From contig NZ_CP043474.1 of the NCBI RefSeq assembly GCF_008329645.1, positions 496,001 to 560,000 of the forward strand: a stretch of 64,000 nucleotides of DNA, read 5' to 3'. Every line of letters starts with the position of its first letter. The first letter of the stretch is position 1. The notes beneath the pieces were generated by a model. It did not search any database and was not told the origin of the DNA. It saw only the letters and a program-made list of their open reading frames with translations. This DNA is from Mycolicibacterium grossiae. GTDB lineage: Bacteria > Actinomycetota > Actinomycetes > Mycobacteriales > Mycobacteriaceae. A program made the translations under genes and the position numbers. Below are positions 46,872 through 55,641 of this stretch, piece after piece.

Positions 46872-48278
46872 TCAGGGTCTGGTGAGGACGGTGAAGCGCG
46901 AGCCGCGCTCGGTGCCGTGACGCGCCGCCCACGCGGCGGCCTGCGCGATGGTCTGCGGCTGGCCGAACTGCATGAGAGTGCCCGCGTCGAGCCGAATGTC
47001 GTTGTCCGCGAACACCCATCCCTCGGGATCACCGATCTCCGGGGCGAAGTACGCGTACGCGCCGTGGGCCCGTGTGATCCGATTGTCGGTCAGCAGGATG
47101 TCCGCGGGCAGGTCCCACCCGTAGGACGTGAACTGCGAGAGGTTGGCCCGGTCGGGACGGACCGTGGCACCCCATCCGCCGCCGCCGTCGTCGAACCGGT
47201 TGTGGTCGATCAGGACGCGCCGGAAACCGTTGCCCGGCGCCTCCGACCAGAACTCGATGGTGTGCGAATTCTGCCAGAAGTGGTTCTCCGTCACCCGGAT
47301 GTCCGACCAGGTGCCGGAGCCCTGGCAGGTGAAGGCGGTGTCGTACACGTCGTGCACCTCGTTGCCCCACACCAGCCAGTTCGCACTCGAATCGAAGCAC
47401 TCGACGGCGTTGCCGTACCGCACGCGGTCGTTGGCGTACCCGATGAGGAACGACCCGCCGATCCGGTGGATCTCGTTGTCCACCACGTGGACGTTCCGCA
47501 CGGGCGGGCCCGCACCGCGGATCGCGTGGCCGCCGCAGTCCGTCAGTTCCAGTCCGCCGATCTCGGTGTTGGAGTGCGCGCTGATCAGTACGGCGTTCGG
47601 CGCGGCGCGCAGATCGGGCGCGAGCACGCTGGGATTGCCGTTCGACCGCACGAAGAGCGCCCGGCCGTCGTCGAAGAAGTCCCACGGTGACCGCAGGTCC
47701 CTCGGCGACGCCTTCTTGGCGCCGTGGATCGCGTCGCCGGTGCGCAGGAAGCCGATGTTGGCCGTCCGCGACGTCCAGCCGCCGTGCGAGGCCGGGTCCG
47801 ACAGGTCCAGGCGCCACACACCGCGTGACGTCTGGCGCCACGCCGACGGGTTCCGCAGCACGTAGGCGTTGGTGAGGACGGGCCGCGGACCCTCGCCGTA
47901 GGCGCCGATGTACAGGCGGCGCGCACCGTTCGGGACCGGCGTGGTGTCGATGGTGCCGAAGTACTCCCCGCCACGCTGGAACAGCAGCTGGTCGCCTGCC
48001 ACGTAGCGCTGCTTCATGGCCCGGTCGATCGAGCGCCACGGTCTGGTGAGCGTGCCGGGGCCGGCATCGTCCCCCCGCGGGGACACGAAGAAGGCCCTGC
48101 GGCCCACCGGCAGCGCCGGGGGCCGCGGGGCGGGTGCCGCGAACCCCGGCGCAGCGGGCTCGGGGCTGCGCGTCATGCCGACGACGACCAGGACGCCACC
48201 GAGCGCGATCACCGCGGCGAGCGCCATCGCGACAGCGCGCCGACGCGTGCGGGAGCGCGAGGTGAGGGAGAAGGGCAT
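46872..48278 (-). CDS. Exported right-handed beta-helix protein (pectate-lyase-like fold)
   Basis: A 468-residue protein. Residues 15-35 form a signal/anchor helix (AVAMALAAVIALGGVLVVVGM). After a Pro-rich linker come repeated parallel-beta-helix turns from about 190 (VLISAHSNTEIGGLELTDCGGHAI; VHVVDNEIHRIGG; IRVTENHFWQNSHTIEFW; VLIDHNRFDDGGGG). Such proteins are polysaccharide lyases, epimerases or glycoside hydrolases. It is the last gene of the operon that begins with the flippase, so it probably acts on the glycan outside the cell. Catalytic residues could not be assigned. Confidence 0.78.
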   Translation of the reverse strand: MPFSLTSRSRTRRRAVAMALAAVIALGGVLVVVGMTRSPEPAAPGFAAPAPRPPALPVGRRAFFVSPRGDDAGPGTLTRPWRSIDRAMKQRYVAGDQLLFQRGGEYFGTIDTTPVPNGARRLYIGAYGEGPRPVLTNAYVLRNPSAWRQTSRGVWRLDLSDPASHGGWTSRTANIGFLRTGDAIHGAKKASPRDLRSPWDFFDDGRALFVRSNGNPSVLAPDLRAAPNAVLISAHSNTEIGGLELTDCGGHAIRGAGPPVRNVHVVDNEIHRIGGSFLIGYANDRVRYGNAVECFDSSANWLVWGNEVHDVYDTAFTCQGSGTWSDIRVTENHFWQNSHTIEFWSEAPGNGFRRVLIDHNRFDDGGGGWGATVRPDRANLSQFTSYGWDLPADILLTDNRITRAHGAYAYFAPEIGDPEGWVFADNDIRLDAGTLMQFGQPQTIAQAAAWAARHGTERGSRFTVLTRP

Positions 48279-48348
48279 GCGTCCATCCGTCGTGCCGGGG
48301 AGAAGGGGCGGACGGGGCTGGGCCTGCCGTCGCCGACATTGTCCTCGA

Positions 48349-49389
48349 TCAGGGTCGGCTGGTCACGTCCTGGAGGATTTCCAGCAGGCGGCCGGCGGCG
48401 CGGCGGGGGTCACAGACCTCGTCGTGGTGTTCCCTGGCGGCCTTGCCCTGCAACGCAGCCTCTTCGGGAGTGGCCAGCTGGTCGAAGACCCGCGTCAGGC
48501 CGGCGACGTCGTCGACGCCGGTGACCGCGACGCCGGGCGGCTGGTATTCGGGCAGGCCGCCCGAGTCGGAGACCACCGTCGGGACGCCGAGCTGCATCGC
48601 CAGCACCTGTACGCCGCTCTGCGATGCGCTCCGGCAGTGCGCGACGGCGCCCTTGGCGCGGGCGATCTCACCGACGATGTCCGAGTACCGGAACTCGTCG
48701 CGGACCCACCGGGCGTGCGGCGGCAGCGCCACCTCGATCTCGCCGTCGCCCAGCAGGACCAGTTCGTCACCCTGCCAGGCGGGTCCGCGTACGTGCGCCT
48801 CCCAGGCGGCGAACACGACGGCGTGATTCTTGTACGGCTTCTGCCTGCCGATGAGCAGGAAGTTCCGCCGCGAAGATGCGGGCACCACGTCGGGGACCAG
48901 GTCCGGGTCGAGGTCGCTGATCAGCGGAGCCACGTGGATCGGGCGGGCGTCGCGGTGCTGGGCCGCCAGGCTCGCGGCGACGTACCGGCTGAACACGATT
49001 GTTGCGTCCGCCTTCTCGTCCCAGCGGTCGAAGAACCAGCGGTTCCACCACGGGGCGACGTGCGTGGCGTCGTGCGGCCTGTCGTCGTGCACCATCCGGA
49101 CGCGCGGCGCCAGCCGGGCCAGGAGTCGCCACCGCGGATCGCGGAGCATCTCGGTGATCACGACGTCCGGCGCGAACCGCCTCGCCTCGCGGTAGGCCGC
49201 GAACCAGGACCGCCAGCCCGCCCACGGGATGGGCCTGCCGAGCAGCACGGTCTCGTACGGTCGTGCCGCGTCGGATTCGAAGTGCAGGTCGCTCGTGACG
49301 AGCCGGACGTCGGCGCTGAGTGCGCGCAGGTTCTCGGCGTGCACGCGCGCGATGGGCCGCAGCCACGGCGACAGGTAGAGGACCCGCAT
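48349..49389 (-). CDS. Glycosyltransferase, GT-B fold (family 1/4-like)
   Basis: A 346-residue GT-B glycosyltransferase. Seen: MRVLYLSPWLRP at the N-terminus, LLIGRQKPYKNHAVVFAAWE and the donor-site region SASQSGVQVLAMQLGVPTVVSDSGGLPEY. ATG at 49389 overlaps the previous stop (TGATG). Fifth glycan gene of the chain-overlapping operon. Transfers an unknown nucleotide sugar. Confidence 0.85.
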   Translation of the reverse strand: MRVLYLSPWLRPIARVHAENLRALSADVRLVTSDLHFESDAARPYETVLLGRPIPWAGWRSWFAAYREARRFAPDVVITEMLRDPRWRLLARLAPRVRMVHDDRPHDATHVAPWWNRWFFDRWDEKADATIVFSRYVAASLAAQHRDARPIHVAPLISDLDPDLVPDVVPASSRRNFLLIGRQKPYKNHAVVFAAWEAHVRGPAWQGDELVLLGDGEIEVALPPHARWVRDEFRYSDIVGEIARAKGAVAHCRSASQSGVQVLAMQLGVPTVVSDSGGLPEYQPPGVAVTGVDDVAGLTRVFDQLATPEEAALQGKAAREHHDEVCDPRRAAGRLLEILQDVTSRP

Positions 49390-50618
49390 CAGATGGCCTC
49401 CAGGTCTCGTGCGTCGACGTCGTGCAGCGCGCGCAGGACGCCGTCGACGCCGCCGTCGGCGTGCGCGGCTGCCGCACGGCGACCGACGCGGTAGAGGCGG
49501 GCGAAGCGCGCCTCGCGGCGCGACGTTCCGGTCACCAGCACGGCCGTGCGGTCCCCCGGCCACGTGCGCGCCCACCACCACGGCCGGCGCAGCAGGCGGA
49601 CCGACGGCGGAAGATCGCGGGGCAGCGTGCCGAGCCGCTCCATCGATACGACCGTCACCGCCCGGCCACCATCCGCCAGCCGGCCCGCGAGTGCCACCAC
49701 CGCGGCCGTCGACGGCGACCGTGCGTCGTCGACGGTGAGCACGACGTCCGACGGTGCGCCGTGGCCGCGACGGCGGCCGAGCAGCGCCTTGACCGCGGCG
49801 ATGACATGGCAGCCCGCCAGGAACACCTCGGCCACGAGGTGTCCCCGGCGCCGCTCGAGTTGTAGCGCGAAGCTCGCCGTCACCAGGTCCCAGGACCGTT
49901 GCGATGCCGCGGTGTCACCGGCGACGGTCCCGCGCGCGGAGTGCCGGATGCCGATCTCGTCCACCAATCGCACCCGCCGGCCCGCCGCGATGGCGCGGCC
50001 CTGCCAGTCCGCCTCCTCGCCGTAGAGGAAGAACTCCTCGTCGAACGGTCCGAGGGAATCCCAGGCGTCGCGGCGGATGGCGAGGCACGCACCCGTCAGG
50101 TAGCCATCGACGTCGTCGGGCCGGTGACGGTAGAGGTTAGACAGCGGGGTGCCGCGGGTGCGCTCGGCGGCGATGGCCATCTCGCCGAGCGAATTGACCA
50201 GCGTGCGACGCCGGTGCGCAACGTCCCACGGACGGTGCGCCCGCGAGCTGTCGAGTGGCGGCTCCGACGTCATCGGCGCCGCGGCGGCGACCCGGGGATC
50301 GAGCAGCGCCGTACGGGTTCCGGTCAGCGGTCCCAGCAGCTCGGCGTCCGGGTTCAGCAGGAGCAGATCGCGTCCGGGCACCTGGGAAGCCAGCGCGTTG
50401 ACCGCTGCAGCGAAGCCGATGTTGTCACCGCCGAGGTACCAGTGCACCGCGGGCATCCGGCGCGCCAGCCCCCGCACGGCGTCGTGGCCGGGACCGGAGT
50501 TGTCCCAGACGTGGACCTCGGCGTCCGGCAGGTACCGCTCGACGGACGTCAGGCAGGTCTCGAGCAGGTCGGCCGAGCGGTAGGCGACCACGAGGACCGC
50601 CCAGGGTGTCGAATCCAT
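49389..50618 (-). CDS. Family 2 glycosyltransferase (rhamnosyltransferase-like) with C-terminal extension
   Basis: A 409-residue protein. Seen: AVLVVAYRSADLLETCLTSVERYLP, VWDNSGPG, GDNIGFAAAVNAL and LLLNPDAEL, then LTGACLAIRRDAWDSLGPFDEEFFLYGEEADW; these match WbbL-type rhamnosyltransferases (GalNAc/rhamnose acceptors). From about residue 285 there is a further 120-residue domain (VVLTVDDARSPSTAAVVALAGRL) that looks like the N-terminal half of a GT-B fold, so it may be a fusion or truncated second transferase. Overlaps both neighbours by 1 base. Confidence 0.82.
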   Translation of the reverse strand: MDSTPWAVLVVAYRSADLLETCLTSVERYLPDAEVHVWDNSGPGHDAVRGLARRMPAVHWYLGGDNIGFAAAVNALASQVPGRDLLLLNPDAELLGPLTGTRTALLDPRVAAAAPMTSEPPLDSSRAHRPWDVAHRRRTLVNSLGEMAIAAERTRGTPLSNLYRHRPDDVDGYLTGACLAIRRDAWDSLGPFDEEFFLYGEEADWQGRAIAAGRRVRLVDEIGIRHSARGTVAGDTAASQRSWDLVTASFALQLERRRGHLVAEVFLAGCHVIAAVKALLGRRRGHGAPSDVVLTVDDARSPSTAAVVALAGRLADGGRAVTVVSMERLGTLPRDLPPSVRLLRRPWWWARTWPGDRTAVLVTGTSRREARFARLYRVGRRAAAAHADGGVDGVLRALHDVDARDLEAI

Positions 50619-51736
50619 CAGCGGTGGCGGCCGAAGATCTCGAGATGCCGGTCGACCGCAGTGTCCCAACTGAATTCGCGGGCGACGTGGCGGGATCCCT
50701 CGGCCGCGCGTTGCGCCAACAGCTCGGGTTCGTCGAGCGTCCACCGCAGCGCGGCGGTGAGTTCATCGACGTCGCCCGTCGCGAAGTAGGTGCCGTGCTC
50801 GGCGATGCCGTAGCGGTTCTGCGGGATGTCGCTGCACACGATGGGCGCGCCGACGAAGCTGGCCTCGAGGATCACCGGCGAGAGTCCCTCGATCGCCGAG
50901 GGCTGAACGTAGGCGTGCGCATGGCGCATCAGCGCATGCACCTCGGGGCCGTAGAGGAAGCCCGCGAACACGATGCGCGGATCGGTGGTGCTCTTGATCT
51001 CCGCCTCGTAACTCGACGGATTGGGCGACCCGCCGACGAGGACCAGCTTCTTGTCGGTGGCGAGCGCTTCGAAGGCGGGGACGAGCCAGTGCAGACCCTT
51101 GTCCACGATGAAGCGGCCGACGAAGAGGAAGTACTCCCCGCGCTGCAGGCCCAGCCGCTCGAGCACGCGCTCGGCGTCCTCGTCGTACTTGACGTCGGCA
51201 CCGAAGGGGACGAAGTCGTACTTCTTGCCGAACCGCGTCTCGAAGGCCTGCCGGGCATAGACGTTGTCGAAGATGACGGCGCTGTGCACGTGCGCTGTCA
51301 GCATCGACGACAGCCAGAGGTACAGCTTGGCGTACCACGGCCACTTCTCGCGCTCCCAGTCCAGGCCGTCCTGGCTGAGGAACGTCTTCTTGCCGAACAT
51401 CCGGAGGATGGCGCCGAAGATGCTGTTGCCGCCGTTCTGGATGTGGACGACGTCGGCACGGTCGTGCCGGATGATGTCGTACGTCACCTGGGCCGAGTGC
51501 AGGACGGTGTCGAACCCGCTGCGCGCCGTCGTGCGGAAGGAGCGCACCTCGACGCCGTCGATCGAGGTCTCCGGGTTCTCCGCCATTCCCGGATAGAGCC
51601 GCTCGTAGGCGATGACCTCGTGACCGCGCGCGGCGAGGCGGGGCAGGAGTTCGTACGCGAACTTGTCCGCACCCGCGCTCCCCTCGCGCGGCGGGTAGCT
51701 GCGGAAGCCGAACGCAGCGATGCGCAGGGGTCTCAT
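50618..51736 (-). CDS. Family 4 glycosyltransferase, copy 2
   Basis: A 372-residue GT4 enzyme. Seen: PPREGSAGADKFAYELLPRLAARGHEV, VVHIQNGGNSI, FVGRFIVDKGLHWLVPAFE and the EX7E donor motif region PSAIEGLSPVILEASFVGAPIVCSD. Starts at ATG with a 1-base overlap to the RfbD-like gene. No signal peptide; cytoplasmic face of the membrane. Retaining transferase of the repeat-unit assembly. Confidence 0.88.
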   Translation of the reverse strand: MRPLRIAAFGFRSYPPREGSAGADKFAYELLPRLAARGHEVIAYERLYPGMAENPETSIDGVEVRSFRTTARSGFDTVLHSAQVTYDIIRHDRADVVHIQNGGNSIFGAILRMFGKKTFLSQDGLDWEREKWPWYAKLYLWLSSMLTAHVHSAVIFDNVYARQAFETRFGKKYDFVPFGADVKYDEDAERVLERLGLQRGEYFLFVGRFIVDKGLHWLVPAFEALATDKKLVLVGGSPNPSSYEAEIKSTTDPRIVFAGFLYGPEVHALMRHAHAYVQPSAIEGLSPVILEASFVGAPIVCSDIPQNRYGIAEHGTYFATGDVDELTAALRWTLDEPELLAQRAAEGSRHVAREFSWDTAVDRHLEIFGRHR

Positions 51737-52671
51737 CAGCTCGCCTTGAGTCCCACCCGGTACGCGGGCGCGAACGACGCGGCGTAGTCGGCGTAGTAGT
51801 CGGAGACGTAGTCCTCGAGGGCGACGCGCCAGTCCCGCATCTGGTTGAGGCCCCGCAGGTTCAGCTTGTTGTTCACCAGGCGCTCGCACGGCGGCCGGGG
51901 CGCGAAGTAGTCGCGGGCGAAGAAGTCCGAACTGACCGCGCGGACCTCGACGACGTCCTCGAGTCCGAGGATCGAGACCAACTCCTGCGCCACCTCGAAG
52001 CGGCCCGTCTCGCCGCCGCACACCATGTTGTACAGACCGTAGTACTCGGTGCCGATCAGGGTCTCGAGGTTGCGGGCGAAGTCGACGGTGTAGGTGGGCG
52101 TACCGAGCTTGTCGTCGACGACGTTGAGCACCTCCGCACCAGATGCCAACTGCCGCATCAGCTTCCCGATGAACTTCTTGTCCTTGGCCGGTCCCCCGCC
52201 CATCATCCAGCCGGCACGGCAGATGAAGTGCCGGTCGACGCGGCGCTGCACGAGGATCTCGCCGAGGTGCTTGCTGCGGGCGTAGACACCGAGCGGTGCG
52301 GGGGTGTCCCAGTCATCGTAGAGCTGCTTCTCGCCGTCGAAGATGCCGGCGGTCGAAATGTAGACGAGCGGGATGCCGTGGGCGTTGGCGAGCGTCGCCG
52401 CGTGCTCGACCGCCAGGGTGTTGGTCCGGTAGGCGTCGTCGGCGTTGCGTTCGCAGTACTCGAGATCGGTGTGCGCGCCGAGATGGAACAGCATGTCCGG
52501 CGCGAAGCGCTCGACCGACTCCTTGTAGCCGGCGAAGTCGCGGAAGTCGCAGTAGTCGAGCCACGGTGCATTCAGGTCGATGTCCGTGCAGGCGACCTCG
52601 TGGCGCGCCGAGAGGACGCGATGCATCGCTTCCCCGAGCATTCCGCCGCTGCCGGCGATGTAGATCCTCAT
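51736..52671 (-). CDS. RfbD-like dTDP-4-dehydrorhamnose reductase/SDR
   Basis: A 311-residue SDR. Seen: MRIYIAGSGGMLGEAM (NADPH loop), HLGAHTDLEYCERN, STAGIFDGEKQ and YARSKHLGE as the YxxxK pair, with KLGTPTYTVDFARN. This is the RmlD pattern; it would reduce a 4-keto-deoxy-sugar nucleotide. RmlA-C genes are not in the window, so either the housekeeping rhamnose pathway supplies the substrate or a different 4-keto sugar is used. Overlaps its neighbours by 4 and 1 bases. Confidence 0.83.
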   Translation of the reverse strand: MRIYIAGSGGMLGEAMHRVLSARHEVACTDIDLNAPWLDYCDFRDFAGYKESVERFAPDMLFHLGAHTDLEYCERNADDAYRTNTLAVEHAATLANAHGIPLVYISTAGIFDGEKQLYDDWDTPAPLGVYARSKHLGEILVQRRVDRHFICRAGWMMGGGPAKDKKFIGKLMRQLASGAEVLNVVDDKLGTPTYTVDFARNLETLIGTEYYGLYNMVCGGETGRFEVAQELVSILGLEDVVEVRAVSSDFFARDYFAPRPPCERLVNNKLNLRGLNQMRDWRVALEDYVSDYYADYAASFAPAYRVGLKAS

Positions 52672-54008
52672 CCGTTTCCCTCCATTGTCGTGGTTCTCGT
52701 CGGCATCCCCGTCGACGACGTCGTCGTCGGGACGCCCAGCCGTTGGTAGAGCGCTGACACGCGCTCGACGTAGGTGTGCGGGTCGAAGCGCTGTCGAACC
52801 AGTTCGCGTGCAGCCCTGCCGCGTTCGGCGATGACGGCGTCCGGGGTGGCGTCGACCCGAGACAGCACGTCCGCGAGGTCGGCGACGTCGCCGGAGGCGA
52901 AGGTCCAGCCGTTGACGTCCTCGACGATGGTCTCCGGGATGCCGCCGATCCGGGCTCCGATCAGCGGCTTGCCCATGGCGAAGCCCTCCAGCGCACTCAG
53001 CGGCGCGTTCTCGTACCACTCCGACGGCAGCACCACGGCACGCGATCCGCGAACGAGGTCGTGCAGGGCGTCACCGGTGCGGAAGCCGACGAACGTGACG
53101 TCACCGCCCAATCGGGTGGCCAGGGAACGCAGCTCGTCCTCGGCGGGACCGGTTCCGGCGACGACGAGGCGCACGCCGGCCGAGGCGGCGGCGCGCAGCA
53201 GCGTCGCCACCCCCTTCTCGTCGGCCAGCCGGCCGAAGTAGAGGAAGTAGTCACCCGGTTCGTACCCGGGGGTGAACCACGACGCATCGATGAAGTTGGG
53301 GATGTGCACCAGACGTTCACGGGGCCAGCCCCATTCGACGAACTTCTCGACGTAGAAGCGGCTGGGCACGATGACCGCGGCCACGTTCCGCCGGTAGGTC
53401 TGCATGGAGCGTTGCAGCGCGCTCTCGGCCGCGACCACCACGCTAGCCGCCAGCGAGTTCTGCACGCAGCGCCGCCGGACGACGTTGATGACCGAACCGG
53501 TCTTGCAGCGTTCGCAGATGCCCTCGCGGTCGAGCATCTTGTAGTTGGGGCAGGCGATCTTCAGGTCGTGGGCCGTGAGCACGGTGGGGATCTCGTGCTC
53601 GGTGAGCACCGAGAGGATCGACGGCGAGAGGTGGTGATAGACGTTGTGCAGGTGCGCGACGTCGGGGCGCGCGTCGGACAGCAGCGACCGCAGCTTGCGC
53701 TGCGCCTCGAAGGAGTAGACCGCCTTGGCCGCCATCTTCATCCGCTGCGCCGGCGGGTAGTCGCCGCGAAATTCGAGTTCGTCGACGAAGTACCTGCTCC
53801 ACGGCGTCGGCTCGTTGCGGGCGTGCCGCATCGAGAAGTAGCCGCAGCGCCAGCCTGCCCGTTCCATCAGGGCCGCGTGGTCGAGGTATACGCCGTCCGC
53901 GCCGCCACCGCGGAAGTGATAGTTGTTGACGTTCAACAACATCGGCGCCTGTCGCCGGAACGTGCCTGTGCGGGGTTCGGTGAGGAGAGTGTCGTCAACG
54001 CGCCGCAT
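52668..54008 (-). CDS. Family 4 glycosyltransferase, copy 1
   Basis: A 446-residue GT4 enzyme. Seen: NNYHFRGGGADGVYLDHAALMERAG, LHNVYHHLSPSIL, a cysteine-rich insert (CPNYKML ... CERCKTGS ... RRCVQN), YFGRLADEKGVATLL and the donor motif SEWYENAPLSALEGFAMGKPLIG. ATG at 54008 is fixed by AGGAGG 6 bases before it, inside the end of the flippase gene (14-base overlap). The four-cysteine insert is seen in some GT4 proteins and may bind zinc. Confidence 0.85.
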   Translation of the reverse strand: MRRVDDTLLTEPRTGTFRRQAPMLLNVNNYHFRGGGADGVYLDHAALMERAGWRCGYFSMRHARNEPTPWSRYFVDELEFRGDYPPAQRMKMAAKAVYSFEAQRKLRSLLSDARPDVAHLHNVYHHLSPSILSVLTEHEIPTVLTAHDLKIACPNYKMLDREGICERCKTGSVINVVRRRCVQNSLAASVVVAAESALQRSMQTYRRNVAAVIVPSRFYVEKFVEWGWPRERLVHIPNFIDASWFTPGYEPGDYFLYFGRLADEKGVATLLRAAASAGVRLVVAGTGPAEDELRSLATRLGGDVTFVGFRTGDALHDLVRGSRAVVLPSEWYENAPLSALEGFAMGKPLIGARIGGIPETIVEDVNGWTFASGDVADLADVLSRVDATPDAVIAERGRAARELVRQRFDPHTYVERVSALYQRLGVPTTTSSTGMPTRTTTMEGNG

Positions 54009-55641
54009 CGAGCACCTCCTCCCGTGCGGCCCCGTTCGCCGCGTCGTCGGTCCCCGCACGGGGTGTGCCGCGCCGCAGGAGCGCGCGAAGGCGTCCGGTG
54101 GGCAGGTAGCCGAACCACGGCGATGCCCCGAGGTAGACGAGACAGAAGACGACGGCCGACGCGAGGAACGGCAACACGGCGTCGGCGCGGTCGGCCGGTG
54201 CGGTGAGGACGCCGATCGGCAGGGCGATTGCCACCGCGACGAGCCCCACCGCGAACGGGCCCAGGGTCGCGCGGAAGAAGGACCTCATCGGAATGTCGAC
54301 GCGAGACTGCAGGAACCAGACCCCCAGCACGTTGCCGAGCGGGATCCAGCACGCGTACGCGGTGACCAGACCGGTGAAGCCGAACGCCATGGTGAGCGGG
54401 ATCGCCACCGCAACCGACGATCCCGCGTACCCGGCGCCCCACAGGCCGATCAGTCCCGGCCGGCCGATGGCGTACATGATCGCGCTGGTCACTGCCGTCG
54501 CCACGTTGACGGCGATGCCGACGGCCAACATGCCGGCCACCGCCAGCACCTCACCGTGACCGCCGTCGAGCCAGAGCGGGACCGCGGAGAACGCCGTCGC
54601 CGCGAGGAGCAGGGGCGGGAACATCACGACGGCCGCACAGGTGCGGGACAGCCGGTCGTACTGGCTGCGGATCCCCGCCATGCCGTCGGTGGCGTAGATG
54701 CGTGTCAGGTGGGTGTTGATCGCGACCGCGACCGCTCCGCCGAAGGCCTGCACACCCTGAATCAGGCGGATGCCGAGGTCGTACGCTCCGGCGGCGGCGG
54801 GTCCGAGGACGACGCCCGCGATCAACTTCCCGGACTGGAACAGGACGACGTCGGTGGCGCCGGCCAGTTGACTGTGCACGCCGAAGGCGATGACCTCCCG
54901 CGCGAGTGCCCGCCGCGGACGGCCGATCGTGAGCCCGCCTTCGTCCACCACGATGATCAGCACGACGGCGCACAGCCCGACGGCGGCGCCGATGACGGCA
55001 CCGATCGCGTAGTGGTACAGCGACGGTGAGACGATGAGCGCGATGACACCGCCGAGTACCTGCGTCACGCCCAGGACGGCCAAGCCGATGTTGGGCGGCA
55101 GCTGACGTCCGCGCCCGAAGGAGGCGCCGGCCAGCACCCGGGCCAGCAGCCCGCAGGTCAGGATCGCCGTGGAGCACAGGAGCAGTGTTCGGACCAGGTT
55201 CTGATCACCCGTGCGCAGGACGTGCTCGGCGGGCCCGACGGTCAGCAGCGCGACCGCGGTGAGGACCGCACCGAGTCCCACGGCGACGGCGACGCAGATG
55301 CCGACGACGGTGCGTTCGCGTTCGGCGTCGCCCCGCGCGTGGAACAGCGCGACGAAGCGATTGGCGGCACGCGCGGCCCCGAGGTCGAGGAGCGTCGCGT
55401 ACTGCGCGATCGCGCCGGTCATCGCCCACACGCCGAAGTCCCGTAGGCCCAGCTGGCTGACGACGAAGGGCGTGGCCAGCAGGTTGATTCCGTAGCTGAC
55501 CGCGAGCGGCAGGACCTGCGCCCCTGCGCCGACGCGCAGTGACTGGACTTTCCGTTCGGGCTGCGCGGAGCGCTTGGCCCGGTGGGCTCCGCCCCTCGGC
55601 GGCGTCGCGTGACCACGCTCATCGGTACCGGTCACGTGCAT
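53995..55641 (-). CDS. Wzx-like polysaccharide flippase
   Basis: A 548-residue membrane protein of the MATE/MurJ-like polysaccharide exporter superfamily with about 12-14 helices from residue 40 on. Seen: YGINLLATPFVVSQLGLRDFGVWAMTGAIAQYATLLDLG, a typical Wzx N-terminal helix pair, and TDVVLFQSGKLIAGVVLGPAAAGAYDLGIRL in the middle. ATG at 55641 has GAGG 5 bases before it; a longer frame upstream has no support. First gene of a seven-gene operon from the promoter at 55801-55829. Moves lipid-linked repeat units across the cytoplasmic membrane. Confidence 0.83.
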   Translation of the reverse strand: MHVTGTDERGHATPPRGGAHRAKRSAQPERKVQSLRVGAGAQVLPLAVSYGINLLATPFVVSQLGLRDFGVWAMTGAIAQYATLLDLGAARAANRFVALFHARGDAERERTVVGICVAVAVGLGAVLTAVALLTVGPAEHVLRTGDQNLVRTLLLCSTAILTCGLLARVLAGASFGRGRQLPPNIGLAVLGVTQVLGGVIALIVSPSLYHYAIGAVIGAAVGLCAVVLIIVVDEGGLTIGRPRRALAREVIAFGVHSQLAGATDVVLFQSGKLIAGVVLGPAAAGAYDLGIRLIQGVQAFGGAVAVAINTHLTRIYATDGMAGIRSQYDRLSRTCAAVVMFPPLLLAATAFSAVPLWLDGGHGEVLAVAGMLAVGIAVNVATAVTSAIMYAIGRPGLIGLWGAGYAGSSVAVAIPLTMAFGFTGLVTAYACWIPLGNVLGVWFLQSRVDIPMRSFFRATLGPFAVGLVAVAIALPIGVLTAPADRADAVLPFLASAVVFCLVYLGASPWFGYLPTGRLRALLRRGTPRAGTDDAANGAAREEVLDAAR

